Origin: Isoetes taiwanensis
Taxonomy: Eukaryota; Streptophyta; Lycopodiopsida; Isoetales; Isoetaceae
Direction: 5' to 3'
Length of the DNA: 64,000 nucleotides
Assembly (NCBI GenBank): GCA_021234155.1
Contig: JAJEKV010000303.1
Location: forward strand, 248,001-312,000
The notes beneath the pieces were generated by a model. That model had not been told where the DNA came from and did no database searches. It worked only from the letters and a program-made list of their open reading frames with translations. How positions within the stretch are numbered: the stretch's first letter is position 1; each line of letters begins with the position of its first letter. Positions 33,393 to 44,761 of the stretch are shown piece after piece. The translations under genes and the position numbers were made by a program.

Positions 33393-34635
33393 AAATTAGA
33401 TTTTCCATTATTGAAAAAGGTCAAAAGCGAACTTTTTTGGCCTCAAAAAAAAAGGTTGATCCTAAAGAGCTCTGATCCGCATGCATGTCAGTTCCGTTGC
33501 CTTTCCTTATTTTTTCAATCCATTTTGTATTGATCCAACTATGTCTATGCCAGATATACTCTCCTCCATTTTCATCTTATCATCCCATGGGCTAGGCGCC
33601 AAAACGTAAGGCAAATCTCAAGGACTTCATATATTGCATTTAGCTTCTTCAAATCATCATCATTCCATCATGACTCCATAAAAACTATTGTCCTTTGTTA
33701 AAATGCTTTATAAATCTTGCTCCCATTCTCGCAAGGACAAATATAAACATCACAAATCTGTTACTTAAGGCCTTATCTTTTTGTTTTGTAGCAATACTTT
33801 CGCTAACCTTTTTTGGACTTTTTGTGGCCACTACGCTCTGTGGTTCAACAAAATTAATGGGTTCTTTCTACTTATTAATAATCTGCAAGCCCCGTGCAAT
33901 TTTTTGCCAAGATCTTGCCCACACATATTGAAAGGAATGCGGTAGATCTAATGATCTAATGGGTTCTACCTACTCAAAAGGTCTGATAGACTGTCTGATC
34001 CCTTGGTTCTTGCAAAGAATTCTTGTGGGCGATGGATTTTTGCATCAGGGAATTGTCTCAAATTCTTTGCAGCTTCATGAGCAGATTAAAATAGATGCTC
34101 CAATCTGTTTCTGCATTGGTTAAACAGTGTTTGCTTCCTCAATGCAATCCATCGCCCCTATAAATGAAGATAGATTTGTCCTCTGCTTAATAAAAATAAA
34201 AGTCTAGACTACAGAACCACTACATATTGTGCAATAAACCTAATACCGATAAAAAGAGACGATGATTGCCTAAATCGAATACCAAAATCTCAAGTCCAAA
34301 TTGATGCTAGAATCAAAACATAGAGAGGCATCTGTCAAACAGCTCGTGATGCATGTTTCCCCCAAATGGCAACATATTAATCATTTGTCTTTGCCTTAAT
34401 TCTAGGTCAAACGTGTGGAAGACCTTGGTAGATAACCTTGAGACTCTGGGTATTAGAGATTGGAAGATATCAATTTGAAGTTTGGAAGTCAACACATGGA
34501 TCTATGTTGTCAACTTGAAGTTTGGAAGTCAACACACGGATTTGAATTTGAACAAACTTTTATCTATGTTGTAAAATCCTCTGGGAAAGAGAACTAGAGA
34601 GAAAGTGACTAGAAGATGGAAAGCTAGAGGGAGAA
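33393..34635. other. No gene recognised
   Basis: AT-rich DNA. TTGAAGTTTGGAAGTCAACACA occurs twice (34475-34496 and 34513-34534) as a 38 bp tandem duplication. The right edge (34624-34635) is the target-site copy of the next element. Confidence 0.5.
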
Positions 34636-37229
34636 GAAAAGGGCGCTGGTGATGGTGCCTAGGGTTTCAGCCCCGTTTCTTTACACATAACTTTTAACTT
34701 TCATGTCAGATATGAGTGATTCTAGGCTCGTTGGAAAGCTTGAAGAAGAAGAAGGACAAGCGTCGCTTCGGCTTTTGTGTTCTTTCCGATTGATATATGG
34801 TTTATATGCTGATTAGACTGTTTTGGCAGCGAAAAATCGCCTGACATCTCTGGCCTTTTATTGGCGATGTTAGGCTTTGGCTGCAATCTTCTTTTTGTCA
34901 TAACTCCTGCATTTGGAGGCAGTTCTTGGTGTGTTTGGGCTTGTTGAAAATCTCCTGGAGTGCTCTTTTTAGTGTTGCTTAAATTTATCAGAAGTTACTC
35001 TTTTGTGGGGGGCATTTGAGCTCCAAAACTTCGGCCCCTTTCAGTGGAGATGGCAAAAGCAACTTGTAGTCCCACCAAGCGCTCCTCAGGTAATCCTAAT
35101 GGGGTACAAGGCGTTGATAGGAAATGTGCTCTAGATTCTTCAAAGAGTAGTGTTCAAGATGCCCACAAACTAGCTTGTGAAGGTGCCCCTTCTTCTCCAA
35201 AGAGTTTGATATCATCAGTAGCGGTTGGATCTGAGGGGCAGGAAAGGCAGGCTTCTGTGCATCTCAATCCACTGGCATTGCCTCGCTCCTATTTCTTCCA
35301 GTGGCATATATGTACCTAGCTCAACTGCGGTAGTAGCTTCAGCTCTCTTCTCTTCTCAGCTTGTTGTTCCAGCTTCTGTCCCTATGTCTCATAATACTAG
35401 AGGCAGTGTTGGACAAGTGACTCTGGAAAGCTCTTTTGGAAAGTTGGTACTTCCAAAGCTACCTCTAACACATGTTGAAAGTCCTTCGGAACAAATGAGA
35501 TTAGTAGCTCCTGCTCAAAAGACACAGCATCCCCAACACATATTGGAAGTCCCTCATATGAAGGAGGCTCTTTTGGATAAACAGACTATCCAACGCATGT
35601 TGGAGGTTCTTCGAGGCAGAAGGAGTTTCCCCCTCCTCCGTTGAGCAAGCCTAGATACCTTCTTCGTCAACCACGATGCATGTCTCGACCTCTACACTTT
35701 CGAAGTCTTCTAATACAGTGGCAAAGGTTACAAGTGTTCGTTTTTCTGAGTGGCTATACAAAGGTGTGTCATCTCTAGCCACCTCATTTCGTGTCTGTGA
35801 GGCCGTTGCTGTTATGGTGGACAATAATAAGAAAGAAGTTGCACCCTATCTTCAGCAGTTGTAGGCCAAACATGACTCCATGGATATCCTGTTACCACCA
35901 GCTGAAATATATTATGAGGTTCAGGAATGCAGGTCAACTTTTGAGTGCTTTCGGGCCCCTGTGGTGCAGATCAGTCATGAGGCTCACCGTCGTCATGTGG
36001 AGCAACTAGTTGCTCGGTTGTTTGTTACTTCACTGGCCTCTTCTTGGATCTACGCATGGGAACTTGGTTATCTGGGCATCTACACAAATTAGGGCTTCCT
36101 ACATATCAGTCTATCAAGCTCGTGGCCAAAGATCAACGGTGTTTTCTCTTGATGTTTGAGTCTCCTGCGCCGATGGCTCAACTCATAGAATGAGATGTTG
36201 ATCCTCTGTGGAAACATTTCTTATTGTATCAATAGTATGTTCCTGGCTCTTTTCTAGGTAAGCTAGATGCCTTGCGTGCCCCATTTTGGATTGCGATTGA
36301 AGACTTTCCTCCAGAGTTTCAGGACTCTAGTTCATTTCTGCTATTGCTAATGAGATTGGACTTCACTTGCAACATGCTATAACCAATGGCATTATTAAGA
36401 TTTGTATAGCACGGTCCATTCATCCTGATTTGCCTCGGACAATTGTTGTTGAGTGGGCCCATGTTCTTTTCTTTTAAGCTATGATTGTTAAATGGTCCCG
36501 AGCTGGCTCTCATGTTCCCTGAGGCCCCTCTCTTTGCTCAATATTATAAGTCTTACCAACAAGCTCCTCTAGTTGCCTCTGCTGCAAATCCTGCTCCTAG
36601 CTCTGCTCCTTCTTCAATGGATATCTCGTTCCTCGTGACTTCCCTCTACATCTATTCATCCATTTGGTCCCATGCCTCGCATTTGGATCAACAGAGGTGA
36701 AGGCTCAATGAAATTCAGAGGTCGCCAAGAGCAAGTTGAAGAGGCTTGTGGGCAATACATGGACATTGATTGTCGTGGTGCCCACCCTCAACCTAAACAT
36801 CCACCTGCACTTCGTCAACCTCGAAAGTCAGCTAAAGATTCTAACACCTCTGCATCTCCTCTCCTCAGCACTTGCTCTACATGATTCAATTCCTTCTGTT
36901 GCATATGGTCGCTTTGCTCCACTTCAATGGGCTGATTTGACTGAAGATAATATTGTCTTGCTGCAGGCCCAGGATACATCTTCAAACTCTCCTGAGACTC
37001 CAGTAGTCACGTCTGATTTGACTCTGTTACAAGTTCAACGCAGCTAGATCCTTAAGTAGAGTCGTATTTCCTTTTACTTATCTAGTATGGAGTAAGTACA
37101 TTGTGTCGCACGCTCGTGTTCCAGCGGCACCCTCTTGTGCTTACACAACTAGATGAGAAATATACATTTTGTACTTATTCTTATTGATTAATAAACTTTT
37201 TGTTTGTTTTTCAAAAACAAAAAACAAAA
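34636..37229 (+). mobile_element. Complete ORF1-only non-LTR element with target-site duplication
   Basis: A 12 bp perfect duplication CTAGAGGGAGAA flanks the element (34624-34635 and 37230-37241). The ~2.59 kb between contains a leader, a degraded DUF4283-like ORF1, an AATAAA-type signal (TTAATAAAC, about 37188-37196) and an A-rich tail (CAAAAACAAAAAACAAAA, 37212-37229). No EN or RT is present, and the sequence does not look deleted: ORF1 leads straight into the 3' end. It should have moved with enzymes supplied in trans. Copy 1 at 0.5-2.15 kb has the same structure but is not flanked by a visible duplication. Confidence 0.82.
35050..37047 (+). pseudogene. DUF4283-like LINE ORF1 (gag), frameshifted
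   Basis: The start ATGGCAAAAGCAACT at 35050 opens MAKATCSPTKRSSGNPNG. Shifted pieces follow: a Ser/Pro-rich linker (35225-35644), SEWLYKGVSSLATSFR and VAVMVDNNKKEVAPYLQQL (35740-35862). After one stop codon come DSMDILLPPAEIYYEVQECR and HRRHVEQLVARLFV, then APFWIAIEDFPPEFQDS (36280-36330) with IANEIGLHL in a neighbouring frame. IEDFPPEFQ and IAN-IG correspond to the DUF4283 core. The C-terminal half is Pro/Ser-rich. This protein would bind element RNA. It matches copy 1 (NNKKELSSYLNEL, LEDFPLELQ) and carries independent mutations. Confidence 0.7.
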
Positions 37230-37559
37230 CTAGAGGGAGAAATTGGACAAAAGGCAAGGAACTGAGATGAAGTCAGTCAGATAGACCTGATATATTATAA
37301 ACATGGCAGAGAACTGACCAAGTTGAAGCTTGTGCTAGGCAATAACCATTTTGAAGCTTGTGCTAAGCATATCAAATTTAATTAAACCTTTATCAATGTT
37401 GTAAAATAAAAAGAGATTGTTGCCTTTCTTAAGGCTATAGTGTAGATGACAACCACATGTATAAGAGATTCTTGCCTTTCTTAAGGCTACTGCTTTCTAT
37501 GGGATGTGAAACAAGATTCTTGGGGTACTTACGACCAAGATCTACTCTTGCTATGCTTG

Positions 37560-37905
37560 ATTCTGGAGCAAGGGTAAGAATGTGAAAAATTGAAATGAAA
37601 AATAGCTGGCATGACCATCCTATTATGACTCAAAAAGAAAAAAAAAATAGAAAAAATAAAAATAAAAAACACTTTATTATTGCCATGAGATGGAACTTTT
37701 GAAATGTCGCACTTGTTAACAGGCCATTTCAAAGCCACTCCTTTGTAGGCTTTATATATTCACAGAATGAAAAATAGCTGGCATGACCATCGTATTATGG
37801 CCAAAAAAAAAAGGGGAAAAAATTTGGAAACACTCCATTGTTGCCCATGAGATGGAACGTTTGACATGTCACACATTAATAGGCAGAGCAGAATAAAAAT
37901 GACAC
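37560..37905. repeat. Diverged ~180 bp tandem duplication
   Basis: GAAAAATAGCTGGCATGACC starts both units (about 37597 and 37768). Each continues with CCTATTATG- or CGTATTATG-type sequence, an A-rich run and CATGAGATGGAAC. The second unit runs directly into the minus-strand LINE fragment. Confidence 0.75.
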
Positions 37906-37929
37906 ACGTTAATAGGGCAGAGCAGAGTA

Positions 37930-38085
37930 AATATGGCACCTCAGGACGAAATCTGTGAACCAAAACATTGATGCGTACACATCTGTGAATGATGTGCCAC
38001 CACAAAACATGCAACTTGGGTTGAAGTAACTTATCCCAAACCCATTTCCAAATTGCTTTTTGTTGAGTCACTAGTACCACCAAAC
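37930..38085 (-). pseudogene. Family A (L1-like) ORF2 zf-RVT fragment
   Basis: The minus strand reads AIWKWVWDKLLQPKLHVLWW, IIHRCVRINVLVHRF and RPEVPY. The plus-strand L1 copy at 42.35-42.48 kb has AMRRWVWDKLLHPKLSILWS and ITHRCVRVNSIVHQF, so the two are paralogues. This block is the start of the zf-RVT-like domain found at the C-terminus of plant L1 ORF2. Only ~50 residues remain, followed by the tandem duplication at 37.56-37.9 kb. Confidence 0.8.
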
Positions 38086-38436
38086 TGAAATTCTTTACCC
38101 AATGCCAACTCTACTAATTGTGCGAATGAAATTTTTGTTAAAAATTAAAGTTTATCCTAACTTGTAGGTGGGTGTGGAGATACCCTAAGCCATCCAAGCA
38201 CAAAAACCTGAATCTACTTTCGATTTTCCCGAAGAACTTTGTCAAAAAATCTAGTCCCTAAAAAGAGAGAAAAATCATTGGACATCTCTGTTGTTGCTAC
38301 TTATTGCCCTCTTTAAAATTATATTCTTGATCCCGAATAAGCCCTTGCTCGTTGCTTGCTGCCTTGCCAAGCCTTGATCACCTGCCACCATGCCCGAATC
38401 TGCCTCACAAACTCGTGGAAAACTATGTGTGAATAG

Positions 38437-38470
38437 TGATCCCCCCCCCCCCTCCCCCCCCTCCCTCCCC

Positions 38471-38506
<36 letters not shown>
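38437..38506 (+). repeat. Poly(C) followed by ~35 A residues
   Basis: A C-rich run with single T interruptions (38440-38471) is followed by an uninterrupted A run (38472-38506). The long unbroken A run suggests a young retroposed 3' end or an unstable homopolymer. I cannot identify a parent element upstream. Confidence 0.7.
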
Positions 38507-38548
38507 GGGGTCACTTTTCCTTTTTAATGTTCTTGCTCGATGGTCTAA

Positions 38549-38880
38549 GGGAGGTCGGCCTCCCCTTGGGGGTTATGCAAATAACCCTCTTGGCCTAACT
38601 TGCCTTGATTGTTATTTCATAACTTGGATTAAGTGGAGGTTAACCTCCTCTTAGTACTATCCAGGTGGAAAACTCCATAATAATGTCCACCCAATAGGAC
38701 GTCAATTGCCATGGTCATAGTGTCTCCATAACCAAACATTTTGGCATAATCATTTCATTGTATAAAATTACGGTAGTATTAGCATTATCTTTTCTTTGTA
38801 CTCTTTAGGCTTTCATGCCCCTTTTGATCTTTGGGCCCCATGGCCAATTGGGTCTCCGTGGACGTTAAAACTACCAAAAT
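38549..38880 (+). mobile_element. LINE 3' tail with three consecutive hairpins
   Basis: Three perfect short hairpins or palindromes occur in a row: GGGAGGTCGGCCTCCC (38549-38564), GGGTTATGCAAATAACCC (38570-38587) and GGAGGTTAACCTCC (38635-38648). About 180 bp later comes GGGCCCCATGGCCAATTGGG then CTCCGTGGACGTTAAAACTA (38833-38872), the family C/SINE tail block. The tail ends in CTACCAAAATGCC repeats instead of a simple microsatellite. This looks like a further tail subfamily bridging LINE family C and the SINEs. Confidence 0.6.
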
Positions 38881-39699
38881 GCCCCTATGAGTTTATATAA
38901 TTACCAAAATGCCTTATGAGTTTCAAAATCAAATGGATTCGAAATTAAAGTCTTGGAGATGTTCAAAGAACAAGACATCTCATCTCTTTAACCTGGTTCT
39001 TCTTCTTTTGCTCTAATGCTTGTGTGCAGAGTCTTTCAATGAAGCATTCACTTCCTCCGTCTAACCGAAGCCTTGATCGTTATTATCTTCAGGAGGAGAG
39101 CTTCAGAGCCCACCAAACTTTTATTTGGCTTGCTTACATCTTCCTTGAGCCTGAAATAACTAACCATAACTAATGTGAATGCGAGGTAGTCTGGCATCAA
39201 TTGCATTTAGTCCGTTCTATTTGGCAATGGAGGTTTGGACAGGATAGCCTTTGAAGGATCTTTTTGCTCAGTTCTGCTTCTGTTATTCTGCCCTTTGCAT
39301 TTAACATTTATGTTTGAAGATGCGGCTTGTGATTGCTAAAGCGTTATTTTTCGTTTTGAAAAGAGGCCGAAAATAGAATTTGAATTGGACTCTAGGGAAA
39401 TTTAGCATTTCTTGATCTTCCCTCTCTCCTGCAAAGTCCACACGGGCAGTTGCTTTGCTACATCTCTTTAATATTTGTATATTATTTTTAGGATGCATTT
39501 TTGATAAGGGATTAGCAAATTGGGTCCTCACGTCTTGATACCAGTGACAAGTTTGGAAAATTATTTAGCCTTGAGCATTGATTAGCCAAGAGTCTTTATG
39601 TTGTTGTTATTGACAGTTTTGGAAGATTATTGCTTAAAGCCTCAGTTTTGGAACTAGCAGGGACTGGAGGTAATGCTTTCTTTTTGATAGCAGATATAT
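38881..39699. other. No gene recognised
   Basis: Short frames only. ACCAAAATGCC-(T)TATGAGTTT is repeated at the start (38873-38925), next to the LINE tail. Confidence 0.45.
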
Positions 39700-40570
39700 T
39701 TTTTGCTCTATTTGGCTCATTTAGACTATGAATTTGAGAAATATGCACCTAAATGGTTTTGTAGGACACTCATTAAGCTTTTCAAAATTTGCTCATGGAT
39801 AAAAAAACAGAGTTTTCTTTTTAAAGTCATGTCCTTTAGATGCTCTGCTCAAGCTAGAATAGCAAGTCGACTTTGTCATTTTTGACATAGTTACAATAAA
39901 AATTTGAAGTCTTGTGCCGAAGATTATTTTTAGATCTTCTTACAGACTTTCCAACGGATACTCTTGCTAATGAAACAGAGTTTTGCTTTGCAAGTTATGG
40001 CCCGACTTGATGGCTCAGTCGACTACCCATCCAACTTGGCTAAAACTGGAAAATGGATGTTTTGCTTTATTTGAGCCATGTAAGCTATGAATTTGAGAAA
40101 TATGGACCTGAGCGCTTTTGTAGCATGCTCACTAAGTTTTGGAATAAATTGCTTATGGATAAAAACAGAGGTTAAGTTGTATCTTTTACATGTTGTGCTG
40201 TCAAACTAGGACAGTCAGTGGATTTTGTCATTTTTGACATAGTTACAATGAAAATTTGAAGATCCCGAGCCTAGCACATTTTAGTTCTTCTTGCAAGCTT
40301 TCCAACAGATACTCTTGCTAATGAAAAAGAGCCTTGCTTTGCAAGTTATGGCCAAAACTGGAAAATGGTTTATTTCATGCAGTTGTATTATAGTTGATAT
40401 GTTTTGCTTTATTTGATCCATGTAAATTTTGAATTTGAGAAATATAGATTTAAGTGCTATTGTAGCATCGCGCAGTATCTTTGGAATAACTACTCATGGA
40501 TGAAGAACAAAGGTTTGTTTTTGAAGTTGTATCTTTTACATGCTATGCTTAATCATGAGTCATATCTCTA
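39700..40570. repeat. Tandem ~345 bp repeats, about 2.5 units
   Basis: Units begin at about 39703, 40056 and 40399 with TTTGCTCTATTTGG- or TTTGCTTTATTTGA-like sequence. Shared landmarks are TGAATTTGAGAAATAT, ATTTTTGACATAGTTACAAT and TTTCCAAC(G/A)GATACTCTTGC, then GCTTTGCAAGTTATGG. The third unit is cut short. Copies are ~80-85% alike by eye. Short similar frames in each are a by-product. The style resembles tandem leader monomers of retroelements, but no ORF follows directly. Confidence 0.75.
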
Positions 40571-40845
40571 TCTCTTGGCGATTTTGTATATGTATGCAGT
40601 ATAAAATTTCACCACTTGGATTTTGCTCAAAACCTATATGTTGAATGTTTTACTGTGACAGGCTACAACATGTTGCCAAGTTTTATACGCTCATGTATAT
40701 ATTTTATAATAGTTGAACTTATGTACAACACGATTTTAATCAAAACAATGGCTGCAATTGGCATCCCCTGTGTTACTACACAATATAGAATTAGTATTAA
40801 CACCTGAAAATCTTTCTTGCAACATAATCACCCACGCACCATGTT

Positions 40846-43041
40846 AAGAGTAGTTTGACGTACTTGAAGCTAGATTTTGCAAAAGCATATGATAGTGTTG
40901 ACTGGAGTTTCTTGGAGCAGTGCCTTTTATGTCTTGGTTTTGGTTCCCAGTTCGCAACAGACATTATGAAACTTCATTATTCTGCTCGTTCTTCAGTTCT
41001 TTTTCAAGGAGAACCATCGACATTCTTTCAGGTGGGACGTGGCATTCGCCAGGCTGTCCTTTTGCACCACGGCTTTTTACAATTGTGGCGGAGATTCTTT
41101 CTCAGTCTCAAGGCAACCTGCATGGTCTTCCCATGAATAATGGTTCACAAGAGATTTGTAACCAGTACGCAGATGACACTTTCTTGTTCTTAATGGCTAA
41201 TGAGCAGAATTTGCAGAATGCCAGTTCCTTGTTAGACAATTTCTCTTTGGCCTTTGGTATCTTTGTGGGATGGCAAAAGTATCGCCTTGTGGGCCCTAGA
41301 CTCTCAGTGCCATCTTACGTGGGTTGCATTTCCATGGAAGCTTCTTCCTCATGGGAAGGCAACTAGGCTTCCGGCATTCTAGTTGGTATACACCTCTCAT
41401 CTAGAGACGCGTGGGATGTCATTATTAAGGGGTTGGAAAGGCATTTGTTCCGGTGGTCCACGGCTAAGTTATCCATGGCTGGTCGCGTGTAAGCGTGGCA
41501 AAGGGGTTCGAGTGGTACACATGTCTATATGGCATCCATCTTGGCGGGCACCGCGGAACAAAGATGCAGCTCATTGTTCGTCTTTGTCGGGGAACTTCAT
41601 CCGGGGTGGCACCGAAGAAGGAGCCGATGTTAAAATTAGTTGGGCGAAGTGCAATTATGCCTAAACTTTGTGGGGGGCTGGGGATGATTCACTTTCTTCT
41701 CCAGAGCAAGGTGCTAATTTCTAAGTTCATGTGGCGGATTCTAAATAATGCTGATAATTCTCCAGGTCTGCGTCTCATTCACGGTCTTCTGGATGTGCAT
41801 TTCCTTTGGCTCTCCATCCATTAAGCCACTTCTCCCATGGGCATTATTCTATCCACTTTCTCCATATCCTAATGCATCACCTTTCCTCAAGGAGTTGCTA
41901 GCTGCTTGGGAGAATGTGCGCACTTTGCTTCAGTTCCATCCAATGGCCCACACAGATCCTACAGCCAGTTGCTGGTGGATCCCTTTGGGTGACGGCTAGG
42001 CAGATTGTCCCTTGGTCTCTTCTATCCATCCATTGATGCAACGTCGATGGCGAGCAGCAGATGTGCTCACGGTATCTGCATGGTATAATGAGACAAGATT
42101 GTTGACATGGAATGAGTTCAAACTGAAGTTCCTCCTCCTTCGTTGGGACCGTGGCATTTGGCAAAAAGTAGCTGCTACCTTGGCTGCTACACTTCCTGCA
42201 CACCCACAAGACGTGGCTCCTCAGCTCTGCGTGGTTCATGGCAGTGTTAAGGAGAAGCACCTGGTGCACTCGATGTATGTGGTCCTGCTTCATCCTGAAG
42301 TGTTGCCTCCATCGCCAAAGTGGCCTTTAGTTATCCCCGAGCCTCATCAGAAAGCGATGCGGCGATGGGTATGGGATAAATTGCTCCATCCTAAGCTATC
42401 TATTTTATGGTCGCAGATCACTCATAGATGCGTGCGGGTAAACTCTATTGTTCATCAATTTTGTCTAAAAGTCTCTGTGATCTGCCCTCTTTGCATGCAG
42501 AGGGATGAGACAATTGAACACTGCTTTTTCTTATGTCACCATGTTGGACTTGCTTGGCGGTGGCTTTTTGAGTCTTTTCCATTGTGACTTGAATAGTGCC
42601 AGGTCCTATTGTCGATCTATCCTAGTTCTTGGGATAAGTTGGCAAAGAGGGCTTTCCACTTAGCATCTGCTTGGATCATCTGGTCCATCTGGAAGAGACA
42701 AAATCTCCTCATTTTCAAGGGCCGGTGTCTTTTCGGACACGCAAGTGCTTAGCGATGCTCGTAGTCGCATTGTGAAGGCGCACAAGTGTTCTTCCTTAAA
42801 GGATGACGCCAAGAGTGTCATTTGGGAGCAATATCTTTGATTCGGACCTACTCATAGCAAAACGGGTTGTGCTCGTGGTGATATATATTCTCTGCTTTTC
42901 TATGTTATGTATGTGGTGGGTAGTGTTGCTCTAGTGGACATCTTCTCCACTGGGTTTTGAGTCCCCCATGTACTCTTTGTATTCTTTTGAGTAATAAAGG
43001 TCCACGTTCATCAAAAAAAAAAAGAAGAGTGGTTTGACGTA
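40846..43041 (+). mobile_element. Family A L1-like LINE, 5'-truncated, with target-site duplication
   Basis: The element (about 40863-43024) is flanked by a 17 bp duplication, AAGAGTAGTTTGACGTA (40846-40862) and AAGAGTGGTTTGACGTA (43025-43041), with one mismatch. It starts inside the RT and ends with TAATAAAGGTCCACG followed by an A run (43012-43023). This is the classic product of target-primed reverse transcription that stopped early. The coding region is annotated separately. Confidence 0.92.
40863..42840 (+). pseudogene. L1-like ORF2: RT plus zf-RVT-like C-terminus
   Basis: Translation in shifting frames begins LKLDFAKAYDSVDWSFLEQC (RT motif A with catalytic D). It passes VGRGIRQ and CPFAPRLFTIVAEILSQ (motif B) and reaches CNQYADDTFLFL (about 41158-41195), an intact YADD motif. 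Later come GGLGMIHFLLQSKVLISKFM, WYNETRLLTWNEFKLKF, then WVWDKLLHPKLSILW and CPLCMQRDETIEHCFFLCHH (42480-42543). The last is the Cys/His zf-RVT region, ending HLASAWIIWSIWKRQNLLIF. This is the standard plant L1 ORF2 order. Frameshifts occur after motif A and near 41365, 41485, 41820 and 42587. EN and ORF1 are missing by truncation. Confidence 0.9.
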
Positions 43042-44390
43042 GCGCTCCATGCAACTTCATAGGATGTAATGCTTTGCTTCTACCTGCTCGTGAGTAACAT
43101 AGGCAGCCCACTACAAAATATTCTCCACATGTTAAACAAAATATCTCGGCAAGTATCTAACTATGTAGTTTATTGATCTCTTAGAAAACAACCTAGCTCA
43201 AGTATGTCCTAGCTTGCATTCTAAACATTTTAAAAGCAGGTAGTGATGCAGCAAGAACATTGCATCAGAGATATTGGGTGCATACCATGATGGCCATATG
43301 CAGCCATATCCAAATGTGTATACTATCAGTGAAGATTTCTTTTGAAACAAGCACAGCTACAATAACTCCTCAAGTATTCTTAAATGAAAACTCTTACCAT
43401 CTTTAGAGTCACAAATGAACAATCTTACCATGTTTTAGACTCATATTTCAACTAGCAAGTGCTTCGTTCATCTAGGTTAAAGCAAACCATGAACATTGAA
43501 GGGCTTGCGACTGACGTAGTACAGATTCCATTGCCTTGTATAACTAAGGCAATACTTTTGCCCCGTCAATGTTGAAACGTTGTGAACTAATGAAAACATC
43601 ATCGATCGCATGGCAAGCAAGAAATTTACATACAATGTCAAAAACACTGATACTTTCACTCTGGTTGATGTGAACTTACACCAAGAAATACACACCAAAA
43701 CTCCAGCAAATACTACGACTATCTGGATGCTCAAAAAACTTTCAAATTCAATTTAATTATAGGTTAATGCTATATGTCGCAACACCAGCTGTCCAATTAT
43801 GTAAAGTGCATATCAACCTGCTTCATGGATTCAAATCATGTTTTTCCATGTATAAGACTTCACGTTTGTAGACTACTTCACGTTTGTAGACTTCTTCATG
43901 CAAAATATAACCATTGCAGATTTCGAATGGAAGTTAGCAGGTAACCAAATTACCACGTTCATGTATATCATTTTCTACTTCACTTGTAATATCAATAAAT
44001 AGCTCTTGCTGATATCTCTACAAGTAATCTCTAAGAAAACTTAACGCTCTATTGTGAAAGCAAGTGGAGCAAATAAGCTTAGTTTAACTAAGCATACTTT
44101 CAACATCTATAAACTCCAATTAATATTCTTTGCCCTTCCAATTTCGAGCTTAGAGGAATGTAAAGCATAGAGAATTAACTCTATTGTCGACTAAAGGTCT
44201 AGAATTAAATATACCCCACCTTTTGCTCGAATTTGAAAGGGAAGTGAGATATTACCAGCCATTTAGCAAACATCCTATGTTTGAAGATTAAATTGAAATA
44301 GTCTTCAATACAATGGTTACTTAAAAATCACATTACTTTGGTAGCATAATCATGTCTTTACTAGCTTTTGAACATATACCCAAAGAAAAG
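43042..44390. other. No gene; interior of a probable Helitron
   Basis: AT-rich and non-coding to my reading. TTCACGTTTGTAGACT is repeated at 43859-43893. It lies upstream of a Helitron-type 3' end at 44417 and could be inside that element. The 5' end was not found. Confidence 0.4.
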
Positions 44391-44418
44391 CCCAGCAATG
44401 CTAGGCACTTTTTCTAGT
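44390..44418 (+). mobile_element. Helitron 3' terminus (hairpin plus CTAG|T)
   Basis: GCCCAGCAATGCTAGGC forms a stem-loop (44390-44406). Seven bases later comes CTAG (44414-44417) followed by T. A hairpin close to a CTRR end, with insertion before T, is the Helitron signature. On the right the AT-rich repeat resumes (TGGTTTAATAATAAC, compare TGGTTTAAAAATAAC at 46.38 kb), so the edge is supported by a second copy of the target. Confidence 0.65.
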
Positions 44419-44761
44419 GGTTTAATAATAACAATTGAATAATTTATTATCAATGAAATAAAATATATTGAAATTTAATCAATAATGAACTATTCATTTT
44501 TTTTTTAATTGAAACATAAATATAATTATATAGATTTTAAACATAAACACAATTATTTAATTAATTTTAATGTAGAACTTTCTTTAAATATTTTGAAAAA
44601 GTACTTTAACCATTATACTTTGACCAATAAGAGTAAAAATATATATAATTTTCTCATGACATCCTTGACATATATCTATTAGATTTGAATAAGTCCAAGT
44701 TTTGATAAATATATCATAAACTTCAACTTTAGACCACACCTTTGTGAATTGTCTATACTTA
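44418..44761. repeat. AT-rich interspersed repeat, fragment 2 (left of MITE)
   Basis: This runs from TGGTTTAATAATAAC through ATTTAATCAATAATGAACTA to CTTTGTGAATTGTCTATAC. It matches 50.54-50.82 kb and 6.03-6.39 kb. It ends at the TTA target site of the MITE and resumes at 45628. Confidence 0.8.

Noticed and set aside
39703-40600. Similar ~60-codon frames in successive repeat units, suggesting a repeated gene
   Set aside because: The similarity is explained by the DNA repeat itself. Frames are not conserved in all units and lack a domain.
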